Origin: Clostridia bacterium
GTDB lineage: Bacteria > Bacillota_A > Clostridia > Oscillospirales > CAG-272
DNA length: 64,000 nucleotides
Reading direction: 5' to 3'
NCBI GenBank assembly: GCA_017453335.1
Contig: JAFTKI010000070.1
Span: 1-64,000 of the forward strand
The number at the start of each line of letters is the position of its first letter. The stretch's first letter is position 1. This document shows, piece after piece, positions 49,180-57,800 of this stretch. Position numbers and translations under genes: made by a program. Under the pieces are notes generated by a model. That model was not told where the DNA came from and made no database searches. It saw only the letters and a list, made by a program, of their open reading frames with translations.

Positions 49180-52011
49180 TTAGTTTGCGTTGATGATGAT
49201 ACCGTCGCTCTCATTGCCGGAAACGGTAACGGAGGAGCCTGCCCCGCTGTTTGCGGACGCATCGGGATCCTTTACAACCGAGATCACGGTACCGTCCACG
49301 ATGGTGGCAACATAAGCCTCGCCAACAAAGTCGTCTGCGATCGGCGTTACAGTGATCTGCAATGTACCCGTTGCGGGAACCCCTCTGAAGGTCAAAGCAG
49401 TGATATATCTACCGCCCATCTGAGCTGCGGTTCTGGTCTCGATCGAGCCATCCTCGCCTGCTGCATTCAAAGCTACCCAAACCTCTTTGCTGACCGCCTC
49501 AACGTTGCTCTGCACGGTTGTGCCGTTATAAACGAGCGTGTATCTGAAGCCAACCTTTTCTTCGTAGTTCCTCGAAGCAATGATAGCCGCAAAGCGGATC
49601 GCGGTTTTATCGGTGGAAACCTGATAGCCGCGGATCTCGGGCGTTGCGGCAACAACCGCAGGCTCGTCCTCGGCACCCGCCATCATGGGAACTCCCAAAA
49701 GCTCGGTTACCTTTTTGGCTGCCTCGGCAGAGGTAGTATCCGCCAGATAATAAACGGTAGAACCGTCAGCGGGAGCAACGGTAATACCGTACGCACCGCC
49801 GTTGGGGATCGTAGCATCAACAGTGGAAGTTGTGTAATCGGCAGTACTTGAATATACAGTAGGTACACCTTCGTTATCGTAACCGATGATCCAACCGGTC
49901 ATCGATTTTGCACCCGAACCGAGAACCGAGCTTCCGTAAGCATAGCAGTTGGTGAGTACAACCTTTTGCGCGCCCTCTGCACTCCAATCAATAAATCCGC
50001 CTACATAAGGGTTATCTGCGTAATTCAAAGTAGCGGTTCTGCCGTACGAACCAACGATCTGTCCAAAGGTATCGCCGTACGCGCCATAAGCTTGAGAGTT
50101 CTTGGTAGAACCGTGAACCTCACCGGTATTGACGCAATTCTTAACGGTGATGCCAACCGATGCGTTGGAAATCCAAGCAACGATACCGCCGATCGACTCA
50201 CCGGAAGAAAGGCTCAAGGGCTTAACCGTACCTGCGTTCAAGCACTTATCAACCACAAGAGAGGTAATTACATGACCAACCTTACCGATGATACCGCCAA
50301 CGATGTGGTATCCCTGAACAGTGCCGAAGTTCTTGCATCCGGTAAAGGTGTAATCATAACCGGTTCCCTGATACAGATAACAAGCGATACCGCCGGAATA
50401 CTCGGTAGAGGTAACGGTTCCGTAGTTTTCACAGTTGTTGACACTCATCTTGGCAGCGTAAATGGTGTAACCGACAAGACCTCCTGCACGGCGAACACTG
50501 CTGCTTCCGCCGATCGCACCGAAGTTCTTGCAGTTATTCAGCGTCCAGGTATGAGATTTTCCGTGACCTGCGGAAACGATGCCTGCGGCTGCCGCATAGG
50601 TCGTTCCGGGATGGATAGCACCGTAGTTGACACAGTTTTCAAACAGAACGGAAGGAGTACCGGTTCCGTTGACCTGACCAACGATACCGGCAGCCGTTTG
50701 AATATAGGTATCACCGGTTGTGTTGGCGCCGGTGTTCTTTACCGAACCGTAGTTCTTGCATCCGCTCAGGGTCGCACCGTTCGCCGCATTGTCGATACGG
50801 CCTACGATCGCACCGAGGTTACCGGAGCCTTTTACTGCACCGTGGTTCTCACAGTTGATCAAGGTAAAGTTGTTAGCGCCTACATGACCGGTAACGCCGC
50901 CCATACCGTAGTTGGAGTTCACGTCCTTTGTGGAGGTTACGTTTCCGTAGTTCACACAGTTATTCAGCTCCAAGGCACCAACCAAGGTATTTACGCGTCC
51001 AACGATACCCGCGCCAAGGTTATTACCCAGAGAAATATTAGCGTAGTTTTCACAGTCCTTCATGTAAACCGTGCAATAAGCTCCACCCGGATTCCACAAA
51101 AGGCCTCCAACGCCTTCCGTACCGCTCAGTGTTTCTGCCGTATAGGTATTCGCGCATCTGATAAAGGAGAGGGTTGCGCTTTCAGTAGTTTCGTTGCAAT
51201 AGTTCGTAGTAGTAAGCATTCCGGCAACCGCAGTACCAAGCAATCTTGCGTTGGATACGCAATCGGTCATCTCAAGCGTACAGGTGGTTCCCGTGGTGTA
51301 GAAGAAGCCACCGATACCGCCGCCTGCGGAAACCCACTTACTTTCTACGCGGGAATTGAGTACCTGAATATAACCCGCAGCAACCTTCATCAAAAGACCC
51401 ATATCGGCGCTCGCAAGACCGCGGTCTCCTCTGTATCCCCAAATGGTGATGTTATCAAAGGTAACGTCGGTGTTAGCGGTAGAATCGGCAAAAATACCGT
51501 AAATATTGCCGTTTTCAGAATAACGGATGGGATCTGCCTCACTACCGAATTTCAGATTCTTTACGGTAACGGCATTACCGTCCGCAATCTTGAACATCGC
51601 ATGCGTCCAAGCCAAGGAGCTGGTATAAGACTCGGTTTCGGTGTACATACCGGGGTTTGTCAGGTAATATCCCTGATAAATGGTATGGCCGTTTCCGTCA
51701 AGCGTAGCACCTGCGGGAATCGTGATCAAAGATTCCTCGACGGGCTTGGTTGCATAATCACTTTCGGAAGGACCTGCATCAGTGTTCGAAAAAGTGTCAT
51801 TCACCGTTCCGGCAGAACCGAAGGTGAGGTCGGTGGTCAAGTAATAATACTTCCCTGCCGCCATCGTCTTAAGCTCTGCAACCGAACCGATCGCAATCGC
51901 ATCTGAGGGAGCGTCTGCAGGCTTTGCGGTTTCAGCGGAAGCAGTGAGCCCCATTGTGAACATGGAAAGCACCATTGCCAGCGTCAAAACCAAGGCAAGA
52001 ACTTTTTTCAT
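49180..52011 (-). CDS. Large secreted repeat protein, probable beta-helix, adhesin- or GLUG-like
   Basis: A 943-residue protein with a classic signal peptide (KKVLALVLTLAMVLSMFTMG, cleavage after TASA). Residues about 100-700 hold many degenerate repeats of 30-40 residues of the type NCxNYGxV followed by GGIxGxV (for example LNNCVNYGNVTS, GGIIGKVGHV). They resemble GLUG motifs and parallel beta-helix rungs. The C-terminal 200 residues (RFAAIIASRNYEEKVGFRYTL and VPATGTLQITVTP) form a separate domain. No LPxTG motif or membrane anchor is seen, so it is probably released or held non-covalently. It is monocistronic, with a perfect promoter. Confidence 0.8.
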   Translation of the reverse strand: MKKVLALVLTLAMVLSMFTMGLTASAETAKPADAPSDAIAIGSVAELKTMAAGKYYYLTTDLTFGSAGTVNDTFSNTDAGPSESDYATKPVEESLITIPAGATLDGNGHTIYQGYYLTNPGMYTETESYTSSLAWTHAMFKIADGNAVTVKNLKFGSEADPIRYSENGNIYGIFADSTANTDVTFDNITIWGYRGDRGLASADMGLLMKVAAGYIQVLNSRVESKWVSAGGGIGGFFYTTGTTCTLEMTDCVSNARLLGTAVAGMLTTTNYCNETTESATLSFIRCANTYTAETLSGTEGVGGLLWNPGGAYCTVYMKDCENYANISLGNNLGAGIVGRVNTLVGALELNNCVNYGNVTSTKDVNSNYGMGGVTGHVGANNFTLINCENHGAVKGSGNLGAIVGRIDNAANGATLSGCKNYGSVKNTGANTTGDTYIQTAAGIVGQVNGTGTPSVLFENCVNYGAIHPGTTYAAAAGIVSAGHGKSHTWTLNNCKNFGAIGGSSSVRRAGGLVGYTIYAAKMSVNNCENYGTVTSTEYSGGIACYLYQGTGYDYTFTGCKNFGTVQGYHIVGGIIGKVGHVITSLVVDKCLNAGTVKPLSLSSGESIGGIVAWISNASVGITVKNCVNTGEVHGSTKNSQAYGAYGDTFGQIVGSYGRTATLNYADNPYVGGFIDWSAEGAQKVVLTNCYAYGSSVLGSGAKSMTGWIIGYDNEGVPTVYSSTADYTTSTVDATIPNGGAYGITVAPADGSTVYYLADTTSAEAAKKVTELLGVPMMAGAEDEPAVVAATPEIRGYQVSTDKTAIRFAAIIASRNYEEKVGFRYTLVYNGTTVQSNVEAVSKEVWVALNAAGEDGSIETRTAAQMGGRYITALTFRGVPATGTLQITVTPIADDFVGEAYVATIVDGTVISVVKDPDASANSGAGSSVTVSGNESDGIIINAN

Positions 52012-52042
52012 AAATGTCTCCTTTTTCTACCATCTTTGATAT

Positions 52043-52057
52043 TAGAATACAATTCTA
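52043..52057. promoter_or_regulatory. Dyad downstream of the secreted-protein promoter
   Basis: TAGAAT ACA ATTCTA is a perfect 6-bp inverted repeat centred about 17 bp after the -10 element; a possible operator. Confidence 0.4.
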
Positions 52058-52065
52058 TATGGTAA

Positions 52066-52094
52066 ATTATAACATCCCCAATAGGCTTTGTCAA
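52066..52094 (-). promoter_or_regulatory. Promoter for the secreted repeat protein
   Basis: On the minus strand TTGACA (52094-52089), 17 bases, TATAAT (52071-52066): a perfect consensus. Confidence 0.85.
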
Positions 52095-52111
52095 GGCTTT
52101 TTGGGGATGTT
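52071..52111. repeat. 11-bp inverted repeat spanning the promoter
   Basis: AACATCCCCAA (52071-52081) and TTGGGGATGTT (52101-52111) flank the -35 element and most of the spacer. It could be the terminator of the upstream kinase gene fused to the promoter, or a regulator-binding or switch structure. Confidence 0.55.
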
Positions 52112-52170
52112 TACTAAAAAATCGGTCTGCTTTGTAAATAAAGTTATTTTTTCGTAAAAGCCGTCGGATT

Positions 52171-53109
52171 TTAAAGCTCCGTTACGCTGACCTGCGCCAG
52201 TACCGAAGCAACATCCTCGGGACGGGGCGGCAGAGTTCCTGCCGTCATGCAAGCTGCGGTTCCGTAAGCAACCGCATTGCAAAGAGCCTCCTTTGCATCG
52301 GCTCCCCTTGCGGTAGCAGCCAGAAGTCCTGCCAGTGTGCTGTCGCCCGCTCCGATGGTAGATGCGGGATGCTCCAGCTTCGGAACATTGAGAATCAACA
52401 TTCTTTCACCGTTCGACCAAACCGCTCCGTCACCGCCAAGACTGATCATAACCTCTTCGGCAACGCCCTTCTCTACCAATTCCCTTGCGGCGTGAGCGGC
52501 ATCGGCGGCATCGGTCACGCTTCTGCCCAAGAACGCGGTGATCTCCTGCTCGTTTGGCTTGATGAACCAGGGGCGGATCTGTTGCAGATCCTCGGGCGAG
52601 AGCGAATTGGAATCCACGATCACCTTCGCGCCTGCTTTGATCTGAGCCTTCAGAAATTCGATTGCCTGTGCCTTTTCGATTCCGCGCGGCAAGCGTCCCG
52701 CAAAGGCAAGCAAGCAGCCCTCGGTGGTTCCTTGATGCAAAGCCTCATCCATGCGCTCCAGCATCTTAGGAGATACCGAGAAGGTGTCCAGGCTGATGCG
52801 CGTTTCCTTATCGTTTGCTGGATGAAGTGTCACGTTCTCGCGGATACGGCCTTCGGTATACAGCGGAACGAAATTCAGCCCATCGCGGCGAAGCTGTGCC
52901 TCAAACGCCGCGCCGTTCTCGTCTCCGAGGATCAGATACGCGGTATTGTAGGTGCCGTTTACGGTCAGTGCGCGTGAAATATTCACGCCCTTTCCGCCCG
53001 CATCGCAAAGCACGCTCTGCACGTAGTTCTCTTTTTTTGCTTCAAAGCTTTCCATATAATAATGGAGGTCAAACGCGGGGTTGAGTGTAACCGTTTTAAT
53101 TTGTTTCAT
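52171..53109 (-). CDS. PfkB-family hexose-phosphate kinase (1-phosphofructokinase/tagatose-6-phosphate kinase type)
   Basis: A 312-residue ribokinase-fold kinase. It begins KTVTLNPAFDLHYYM, with DAGGKGVNISRAL near the start and the catalytic-Asp motif TIGAGDSTLAGLLAA; this pattern is typical of the LacC/FruK group. The ATG at 53109 follows AAAGGAG. It lies 17 bp after the SorE-like dehydrogenase, so the pair probably handles a keto-hexose phosphate. The substrate is not certain. Confidence 0.88.
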   Translation of the reverse strand: MKQIKTVTLNPAFDLHYYMESFEAKKENYVQSVLCDAGGKGVNISRALTVNGTYNTAYLILGDENGAAFEAQLRRDGLNFVPLYTEGRIRENVTLHPANDKETRISLDTFSVSPKMLERMDEALHQGTTEGCLLAFAGRLPRGIEKAQAIEFLKAQIKAGAKVIVDSNSLSPEDLQQIRPWFIKPNEQEITAFLGRSVTDAADAAHAARELVEKGVAEEVMISLGGDGAVWSNGERMLILNVPKLEHPASTIGAGDSTLAGLLAATARGADAKEALCNAVAYGTAACMTAGTLPPRPEDVASVLAQVSVTEL

Positions 53110-53126
53110 AACGATCTCCTTTTCTA

Positions 53127-54380
53127 TCAGCGGCGGGGAGCGTTCTCCAACAGATATTTCTCGGCCTCGGCACACCACAGACCGTTGTTTGCCTTTACGA
53201 TCTCGTCAAGACGCGCCCACATAGGATCCTTCTTGCCAAGCTCTTCAAATTCGGTGAGCGCAACGATCGGGATATCCAGCTCGTTGTAGCAGATCTTCTT
53301 GCATCCGCTGGGCTTTGCCATTGCAAAGATCGCCTCGGGAACCTTGTTCATACCCAGAATGTGAGAAACCATTACACCGGGGTTGATCGCCTTTTTCTCG
53401 ATCAGCTCGATGATATCGATCATATCCTGCGGGATGCTTCCTGCGGTACCCACCAGGTGGATGCCGTCGTAGTGAACACGGTAGAGGTTCAGGCTTCCCT
53501 GCAGATCGTGAATGGGAGGACCTGCGAAGAAGTTGATGCATCCGTCCTCGCGGCAGATCTTTTCCGCCATGGTCAACAGTCCCGCAACGGGAACCATTAC
53601 GAACACATCGTCAAAGCCGCCGTCGGACAGCTCGATCAGCTTTTGTGCGGGATCCTCCAATCCCGAGGTATTCAGATAGATCAATTCGCATCCGCGAGCC
53701 TTTGCGTTCTCGGGATTGCACTTGGTGCGCGCGTATTCAAGTCTTTCCTCGGACAGATCGGTAACCACTACCTGAGAGCAGCCCGCATAACCGATTGCAA
53801 GCTCGATCGCACCCAGGCCCATAGGACCTGCTCCGCCGAGAATTGCCAGCTTTCCGCCCTTCTTTGCACCGTCGGTGCGCACATAATTGGTATAATCGGT
53901 GTGATACAAGCCCTTGAACGCACGGATAATGCAAGCCAGGGGCTCGGTAAGCGATGCTTCGTAGAAGCTCTCACCCTCGTAAGGCAACAGGCATCCGCGC
54001 TCCAGAACGATCTCGGGAACTACGGCATAGGTCATGTTACCGCCAACATAAGGATAGGAATAACCGGGATCATAGCCGCTTTCCAGCTTCAGCGCAGGCT
54101 GAATAACGGCACGCTGACCAACCTTCCACTTGTCTCCCATTGCAGAGCCGACCTTCACGATCTCTCCGCACATTTCGTGACCGATCACGATAGGATTCTC
54201 GGCAACATTTTCGGGTACGCGCTTGTGCATGGGGCCTTGAATAACAGCCTTATAGGTAGATGCGCAAACCGAGTCGGTCACCACGCGCATCAGCACCTCG
54301 TTGGCACCTACTTCGGGAAGCTCAAAGCTTTCAATTCTCAAATCACTTGCACCGTACAGGCGCACTGCTTCTGTTTTCAT
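53127..54380 (-). CDS. Zinc-dependent dehydrogenase, L-sorbose-1-phosphate reductase (SorE)-like
   Basis: A 417-residue medium-chain dehydrogenase. It begins MKTEAVRLYGASDLRIESFELP and has VTDSVCASTYKAVIQGP, NPIVIGHEMCGEIV (GHE motif), LGGAGPMGLGAIELAI for the cofactor and TDLSEERLEYAR. The overall pattern follows SorE, which reduces L-sorbose-1-phosphate to glucitol-6-phosphate. It shares an operon with the PfkB kinase. The control region upstream has four CGATCA repeats. Confidence 0.75.
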   Translation of the reverse strand: MKTEAVRLYGASDLRIESFELPEVGANEVLMRVVTDSVCASTYKAVIQGPMHKRVPENVAENPIVIGHEMCGEIVKVGSAMGDKWKVGQRAVIQPALKLESGYDPGYSYPYVGGNMTYAVVPEIVLERGCLLPYEGESFYEASLTEPLACIIRAFKGLYHTDYTNYVRTDGAKKGGKLAILGGAGPMGLGAIELAIGYAGCSQVVVTDLSEERLEYARTKCNPENAKARGCELIYLNTSGLEDPAQKLIELSDGGFDDVFVMVPVAGLLTMAEKICREDGCINFFAGPPIHDLQGSLNLYRVHYDGIHLVGTAGSIPQDMIDIIELIEKKAINPGVMVSHILGMNKVPEAIFAMAKPSGCKKICYNELDIPIVALTEFEELGKKDPMWARLDEIVKANNGLWCAEAEKYLLENAPRR

Positions 54381-54415
54381 AACGGTAATCCTCCGTAATT
54401 TTTATTGTTGACCTT

Positions 54416-54444
54416 ATTGTAACACACCAATCAAACTTTTTCAA
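54416..54444 (-). promoter_or_regulatory. Promoter for the SorE-like/PfkB operon
   Basis: On the minus strand TTGAAA (54444-54439), 17 bases, TACAAT (54421-54416). Confidence 0.75.
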
Positions 54445-54482
54445 TATTTTTTCGACTTTTTGATAAAAAATCTTTCAAATAC

Positions 54483-54515
54483 CGATCACCGATCAAAACC
54501 GATCACAATCGATCA
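54483..54515. promoter_or_regulatory. Four CGATCA repeats, candidate operator array
   Basis: CGATCA occurs at 54483, 54490, 54500 and 54510. The last three are spaced by exactly 10 bp, one helical turn, and several are preceded by AC. The array is 40 bp upstream of the -35 element, a position typical of activator binding. Confidence 0.5.
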
Positions 54516-54626
54516 AACAAAAAGGAAAACAAATGGTTACCACCCTACTTTGATTTTACCTAACTATACAAATAAAACAAATACCGTAACCGTCTCTCCT
54601 CGTCCGTCAGTCGACAAGCGGCCGCA

Positions 54627-54645
54627 CCTTCCCCGCCGGGGAAGG
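54627..54645. repeat. Hairpin of a likely dispersed intergenic repeat
   Basis: CCTTCCCC (54627-54634) and GGGGAAGG (54638-54645) with loop GCC. The sequence before it (CTCCTCGTCCGTCAGTCGAC) recalls a repeat I associate with intergenic regions of gut Clostridia. The copy number cannot be checked here. Confidence 0.4.
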
Positions 54646-54680
54646 CTTTTCGATAGCCCCTTCTTCGCAGACTTATCACA

Positions 54681-54718
54681 AAAAGGCGCAAACCGTATCC
54701 GCTACAGTTGCGCCTTTT
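54681..54718 (-). terminator. Terminator after yebC
   Basis: AAAAGGCGCAA (54681-54691) pairs with TTGCGCCTTTT (54708-54718), ending in TTTT on the minus strand. Confidence 0.85.
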
Positions 54719-54734
54719 GTTCGTTTCAATTTGA

Positions 54735-55469
54735 TCAGTCTCCGCAGTTTTCCCAGTTGTGGTAAACATCCATTACATCATCGTCCTCTTCCAGCTTTTC
54801 AATCAGAAGATTCATGAACTTGATGTCCTCTTCGCTCTCCAGCGTAACAGAGGTGGATGCGACCTTGGTCTTTTCAGCCGACAGGATCTCGTATCCTGCG
54901 TTTTTCAGATCCTCCTGAATGGAGTACACATCATCGGGCTCGGTGGTAACGATGAATACCTCACCGTCTGCCTTGAAATCCGCCGCACCTGCCTCAAGTG
55001 CAGTCTCCATCAGCTTATCCTCGTCCACATCGCCGTCTTCGTTGTTGATCACAATCTCGCCAACGTCGGAGAAGAGATATCCCACGCAACCGGTCTGTCC
55101 CATGTTGCCGTGATACTTGGAGAAGTATGCGCGCACGTTTCCTGCGGTGCGGTTGCGGTTATCGGTGGTAGCGGTTACCAGCACGGCAATGCCTGCGGGG
55201 CCGTAGCCCTCGTAGGAAACCTCCTCGTAGGTCTCGGAGGTGGCACCGAGTGCCTTCTTGATGCAACGCTCGATGTTATCGTTGGGAACGTTGTTTGCCT
55301 TCGCCTTCTGGATCAGATCACGCAGCTTGGAGTTGGATGCGGGATCTCCGCCACCCTCCTTTACTGCTATGGTGATCTCCTTGCCGATCTTGGTAAAGAT
55401 CTTACCCTTTGCGGCATCGGTCTTTTCTTTTTTGTGTTTGATATTCGCCCATTTGCTATGTCCGGACAT
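54735..55469 (-). CDS. yebC: YebC/PmpR-family protein
   Basis: A 244-residue protein of the TACO1/YebC family, long annotated as a transcription regulator and more recently linked to translation of difficult (for example proline-rich) stretches. Hallmarks: MSGHSKWANIKHKKEKTDAAKGK, DNIERCIKKALG, EGYGPAGIAVLV and NRTAGNVRAYFSK. It lies 38 bp downstream of argS and may be co-transcribed. Confidence 0.95.
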   Translation of the reverse strand: MSGHSKWANIKHKKEKTDAAKGKIFTKIGKEITIAVKEGGGDPASNSKLRDLIQKAKANNVPNDNIERCIKKALGATSETYEEVSYEGYGPAGIAVLVTATTDNRNRTAGNVRAYFSKYHGNMGQTGCVGYLFSDVGEIVINNEDGDVDEDKLMETALEAGAADFKADGEVFIVTTEPDDVYSIQEDLKNAGYEILSAEKTKVASTSVTLESEEDIKFMNLLIEKLEEDDDVMDVYHNWENCGD

Positions 55470-55507
55470 GGTTTCTATTTCCTTTCAATTATAAAATCAA
55501 GTTAAGA

Positions 55508-57241
55508 TCAAACCTTTTCGGTCTTTTTCAGACAGATCAGATCAAATGCGTTGCCCATAACGGTCTTCACCGCCTCGGTCAAACGGATACGCGATGCGCG
55601 CACCGCTTCGTTTTCAGCGGTCAGGATCGGGCAGTTATGATAGAAGCGGTTGAACGCCGCCGCAACATCCAGAATAAAGCGCGTGATATAGCTCGGCTCG
55701 TAATCGGCAATCGCCGCGCAAACACGCTCACCGAAGCGGCACAGCGTTTTCACCAGTGTTGCCTCTTCCTCGGTGGTGATCTCCAAAGGAAGATCTGCAA
55801 TCTCGCCCGCACGGCTGAGTACCGAGCAAGCGCGCGCGTAGGTATACTGAACGTAAGGGCCTGTGTTGCCGTCAAAGCTGAGGGCTTCCTCCATCACAAA
55901 GTTGATATCCTTCATACGGGTGTTGGAGAGATAGTAGAACACAATCGCACCCACACCGACAGCCTCTGCGATCTCGCCCGAGCTTTCCAGATCGGGATTT
56001 TTCTCCTTCATAATGGAAGATACCTTTTCGATCGCCAGAGCAAAAAGATCCTTGAGCAATACCACGTTACCCGTACGCGTTGCAAGCTTGGCACCGTTGA
56101 GCGATACCGTACCGTACGGAACGTGAACCAGCTCGTTGTACCAAGGATAGCCCATCATTTCCACAACCTTGAACCACTGTGCAAAGTGCAGACATTGCTG
56201 TGCGCTGGTTACATAGATCGCTTTGTCGAACTTGTAGGTTTTCTTGCGGTATACAGCCGCCGCGATATCACGGGTGGGATAGAGCGTGGAGCCATCGCGC
56301 TTGAGGATCAGGCAAGGCGGCATATTGTAATCCGAAAGATCCACGATCGACGCACCGTCGTCGATCTTCAAAAGTCCCGCATCACGCAGCTTCTGAACCT
56401 GGGCGGGCATCTTATCGGTGTAAAAGCTCTCGCCCTTATAGGAATCGAATTCGATTCCAAGCTGTTTATAGGTTTTTTCGTACTCTTCCAAGCTAATTGA
56501 AACAAACCATCTCCACAGCTCAAGATTTTCCTCGTCGCCCATCTCCAGCTTATGGAATTCGGCACGGGACTCCTCTGCCAGTGCGTCATCGGCGGGAATT
56601 CCGTTTTCGGGATCGCCCTTGATGGCGTTGTTGATGCGCACGTAAAGCTCTACCAGCTTGTCGATTCCTCCCTCGATCACCGCCTCACGGCTTCCCCACT
56701 TGCGGTAGGCAACGATCAGCTTACCGAACTGTGTTCCCCAGTCGCCAAGATAGTTGATACCGTAGCACTTGTATCCCGCAAACTCGTGAAGCTTGCGCAG
56801 AGAGTGTCCGATCACCGTGGTACCGAGGTGTCCGATGTGGAAGGGCTTTGCAACATTGGGAGAGGAATAATCCAGCACCACCATTTTGCCGTTTCCAAAG
56901 TCCTGCGCACCGTAACGGTCTCCTTTTTCCAAGATCTCGGGAACCACCGTTTTGGCAAGATACGCATTGGAAAGCGTGATATTCAGATATCCGCTTACCG
57001 CTTCTACCTTTTCTATCGCATCATCCTTGATTGCATCGGCAAGAGCCGCGGCAATTTGCACGGGTGCGCGGCGAAGCGTTTTGGAAAGCTTAAAGCATGG
57101 GAAAGCCAAGTCTCCCATTGCAGCATCGGGGGGATATTCAAGCATGGCAACGATATCGGTTGCCTGCAATTCGGCATCGGCATTGATCGCCTTGACTCCA
57201 AGTGCGATCTGTTCCGCAATCCGCTGTTTTATGGTTTGCAT
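55508..57241 (-). CDS. argS: Arginyl-tRNA synthetase
   Basis: A 577-residue class I synthetase. The HIGH motif is FHIGHLGTTVIGHSL, preceded by DYSSPNVAKPFH; the KMSK-equivalent is KLATRTGNVVLLKDL, degenerate as is usual in ArgRS. The C-terminal anticodon-binding domain is present (PSYITRFILDVAAAFNRFYHNCPI). The ATG at 57241 has AAAGGA upstream; a promoter lies at 57283-57311. Confidence 0.97.
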   Translation of the reverse strand: MQTIKQRIAEQIALGVKAINADAELQATDIVAMLEYPPDAAMGDLAFPCFKLSKTLRRAPVQIAAALADAIKDDAIEKVEAVSGYLNITLSNAYLAKTVVPEILEKGDRYGAQDFGNGKMVVLDYSSPNVAKPFHIGHLGTTVIGHSLRKLHEFAGYKCYGINYLGDWGTQFGKLIVAYRKWGSREAVIEGGIDKLVELYVRINNAIKGDPENGIPADDALAEESRAEFHKLEMGDEENLELWRWFVSISLEEYEKTYKQLGIEFDSYKGESFYTDKMPAQVQKLRDAGLLKIDDGASIVDLSDYNMPPCLILKRDGSTLYPTRDIAAAVYRKKTYKFDKAIYVTSAQQCLHFAQWFKVVEMMGYPWYNELVHVPYGTVSLNGAKLATRTGNVVLLKDLFALAIEKVSSIMKEKNPDLESSGEIAEAVGVGAIVFYYLSNTRMKDINFVMEEALSFDGNTGPYVQYTYARACSVLSRAGEIADLPLEITTEEEATLVKTLCRFGERVCAAIADYEPSYITRFILDVAAAFNRFYHNCPILTAENEAVRASRIRLTEAVKTVMGNAFDLICLKKTEKV

Positions 57242-57282
57242 AGTAAATCCTTTCAATCCTTATGTTTCATTCACAATGTTAA

Positions 57283-57311
57283 ATTATACTACAACTCATT
57301 TCCTTTTTCAA
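57283..57311 (-). promoter_or_regulatory. argS promoter
   Basis: On the minus strand TTGAAA (57311-57306), 17 bases, TATAAT (57288-57283). It touches the last codons of the upstream deacylase gene. Confidence 0.8.
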
Positions 57312-57796
57312 GGGTTGTTTACGCTTTTTTCAATTAAATTTGCAACTTTTGCACCTACGAAACGCACAAGCGAATCGGTATTCAAAAGCAACTGCGCACC
57401 GCGCGTTCCCGAGCTGACGGTGATCTCATCGAAGTCCAGAGCGCTTTCATGGATATACGTTGGGAATTTCTTTTTCATTCCGATCGGCGAACAGCCTCCC
57501 CGAATATATCCCGTAAGCCCCAAAAGCTCCTTTACGGGAACCATCTCGATCTTTTTGTTCCCTGTCAGCGAGGCGGCATTTTTTAAGTGCAGCTCCTCGG
57601 CAACGGGAATACAGAAGACAAGCGGTCCTGTTTTATCTCCCCTTGCAACCAGTGTTTTGAACATTTTGTTCTGATCAAAACCAAGCTGCTCGGCAATATG
57701 GATTCCGCTCAGATCATTCTCGTCCACAGTATACTCCAGCACCGTGTAAGCGATCTTTGCCGCATCCAGCATCCGCATGGCATTTGTTTTCGTCAT
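57308..57796 (-). CDS. ybaK: YbaK-family Cys-tRNA(Pro) deacylase
   Basis: A 162-residue editing-domain protein. Features: NAMRMLDAAKIAYTVLEY, KMFKTLVARGD, the catalytic lysine region ELHLKNAASLTGNKKIEMV and GYIRGGCSPIGMKKKFPTYI. These are typical of YbaK/EbsC proteins that clear mischarged Cys-tRNA(Pro). The ATG at 57796 is four bases past the recN stop; an upstream ATG inside recN is less likely. Confidence 0.92.
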   Translation of the reverse strand: MTKTNAMRMLDAAKIAYTVLEYTVDENDLSGIHIAEQLGFDQNKMFKTLVARGDKTGPLVFCIPVAEELHLKNAASLTGNKKIEMVPVKELLGLTGYIRGGCSPIGMKKKFPTYIHESALDFDEITVSSGTRGAQLLLNTDSLVRFVGAKVANLIEKSVNNP

Positions 57797-57800
57797 AGTC

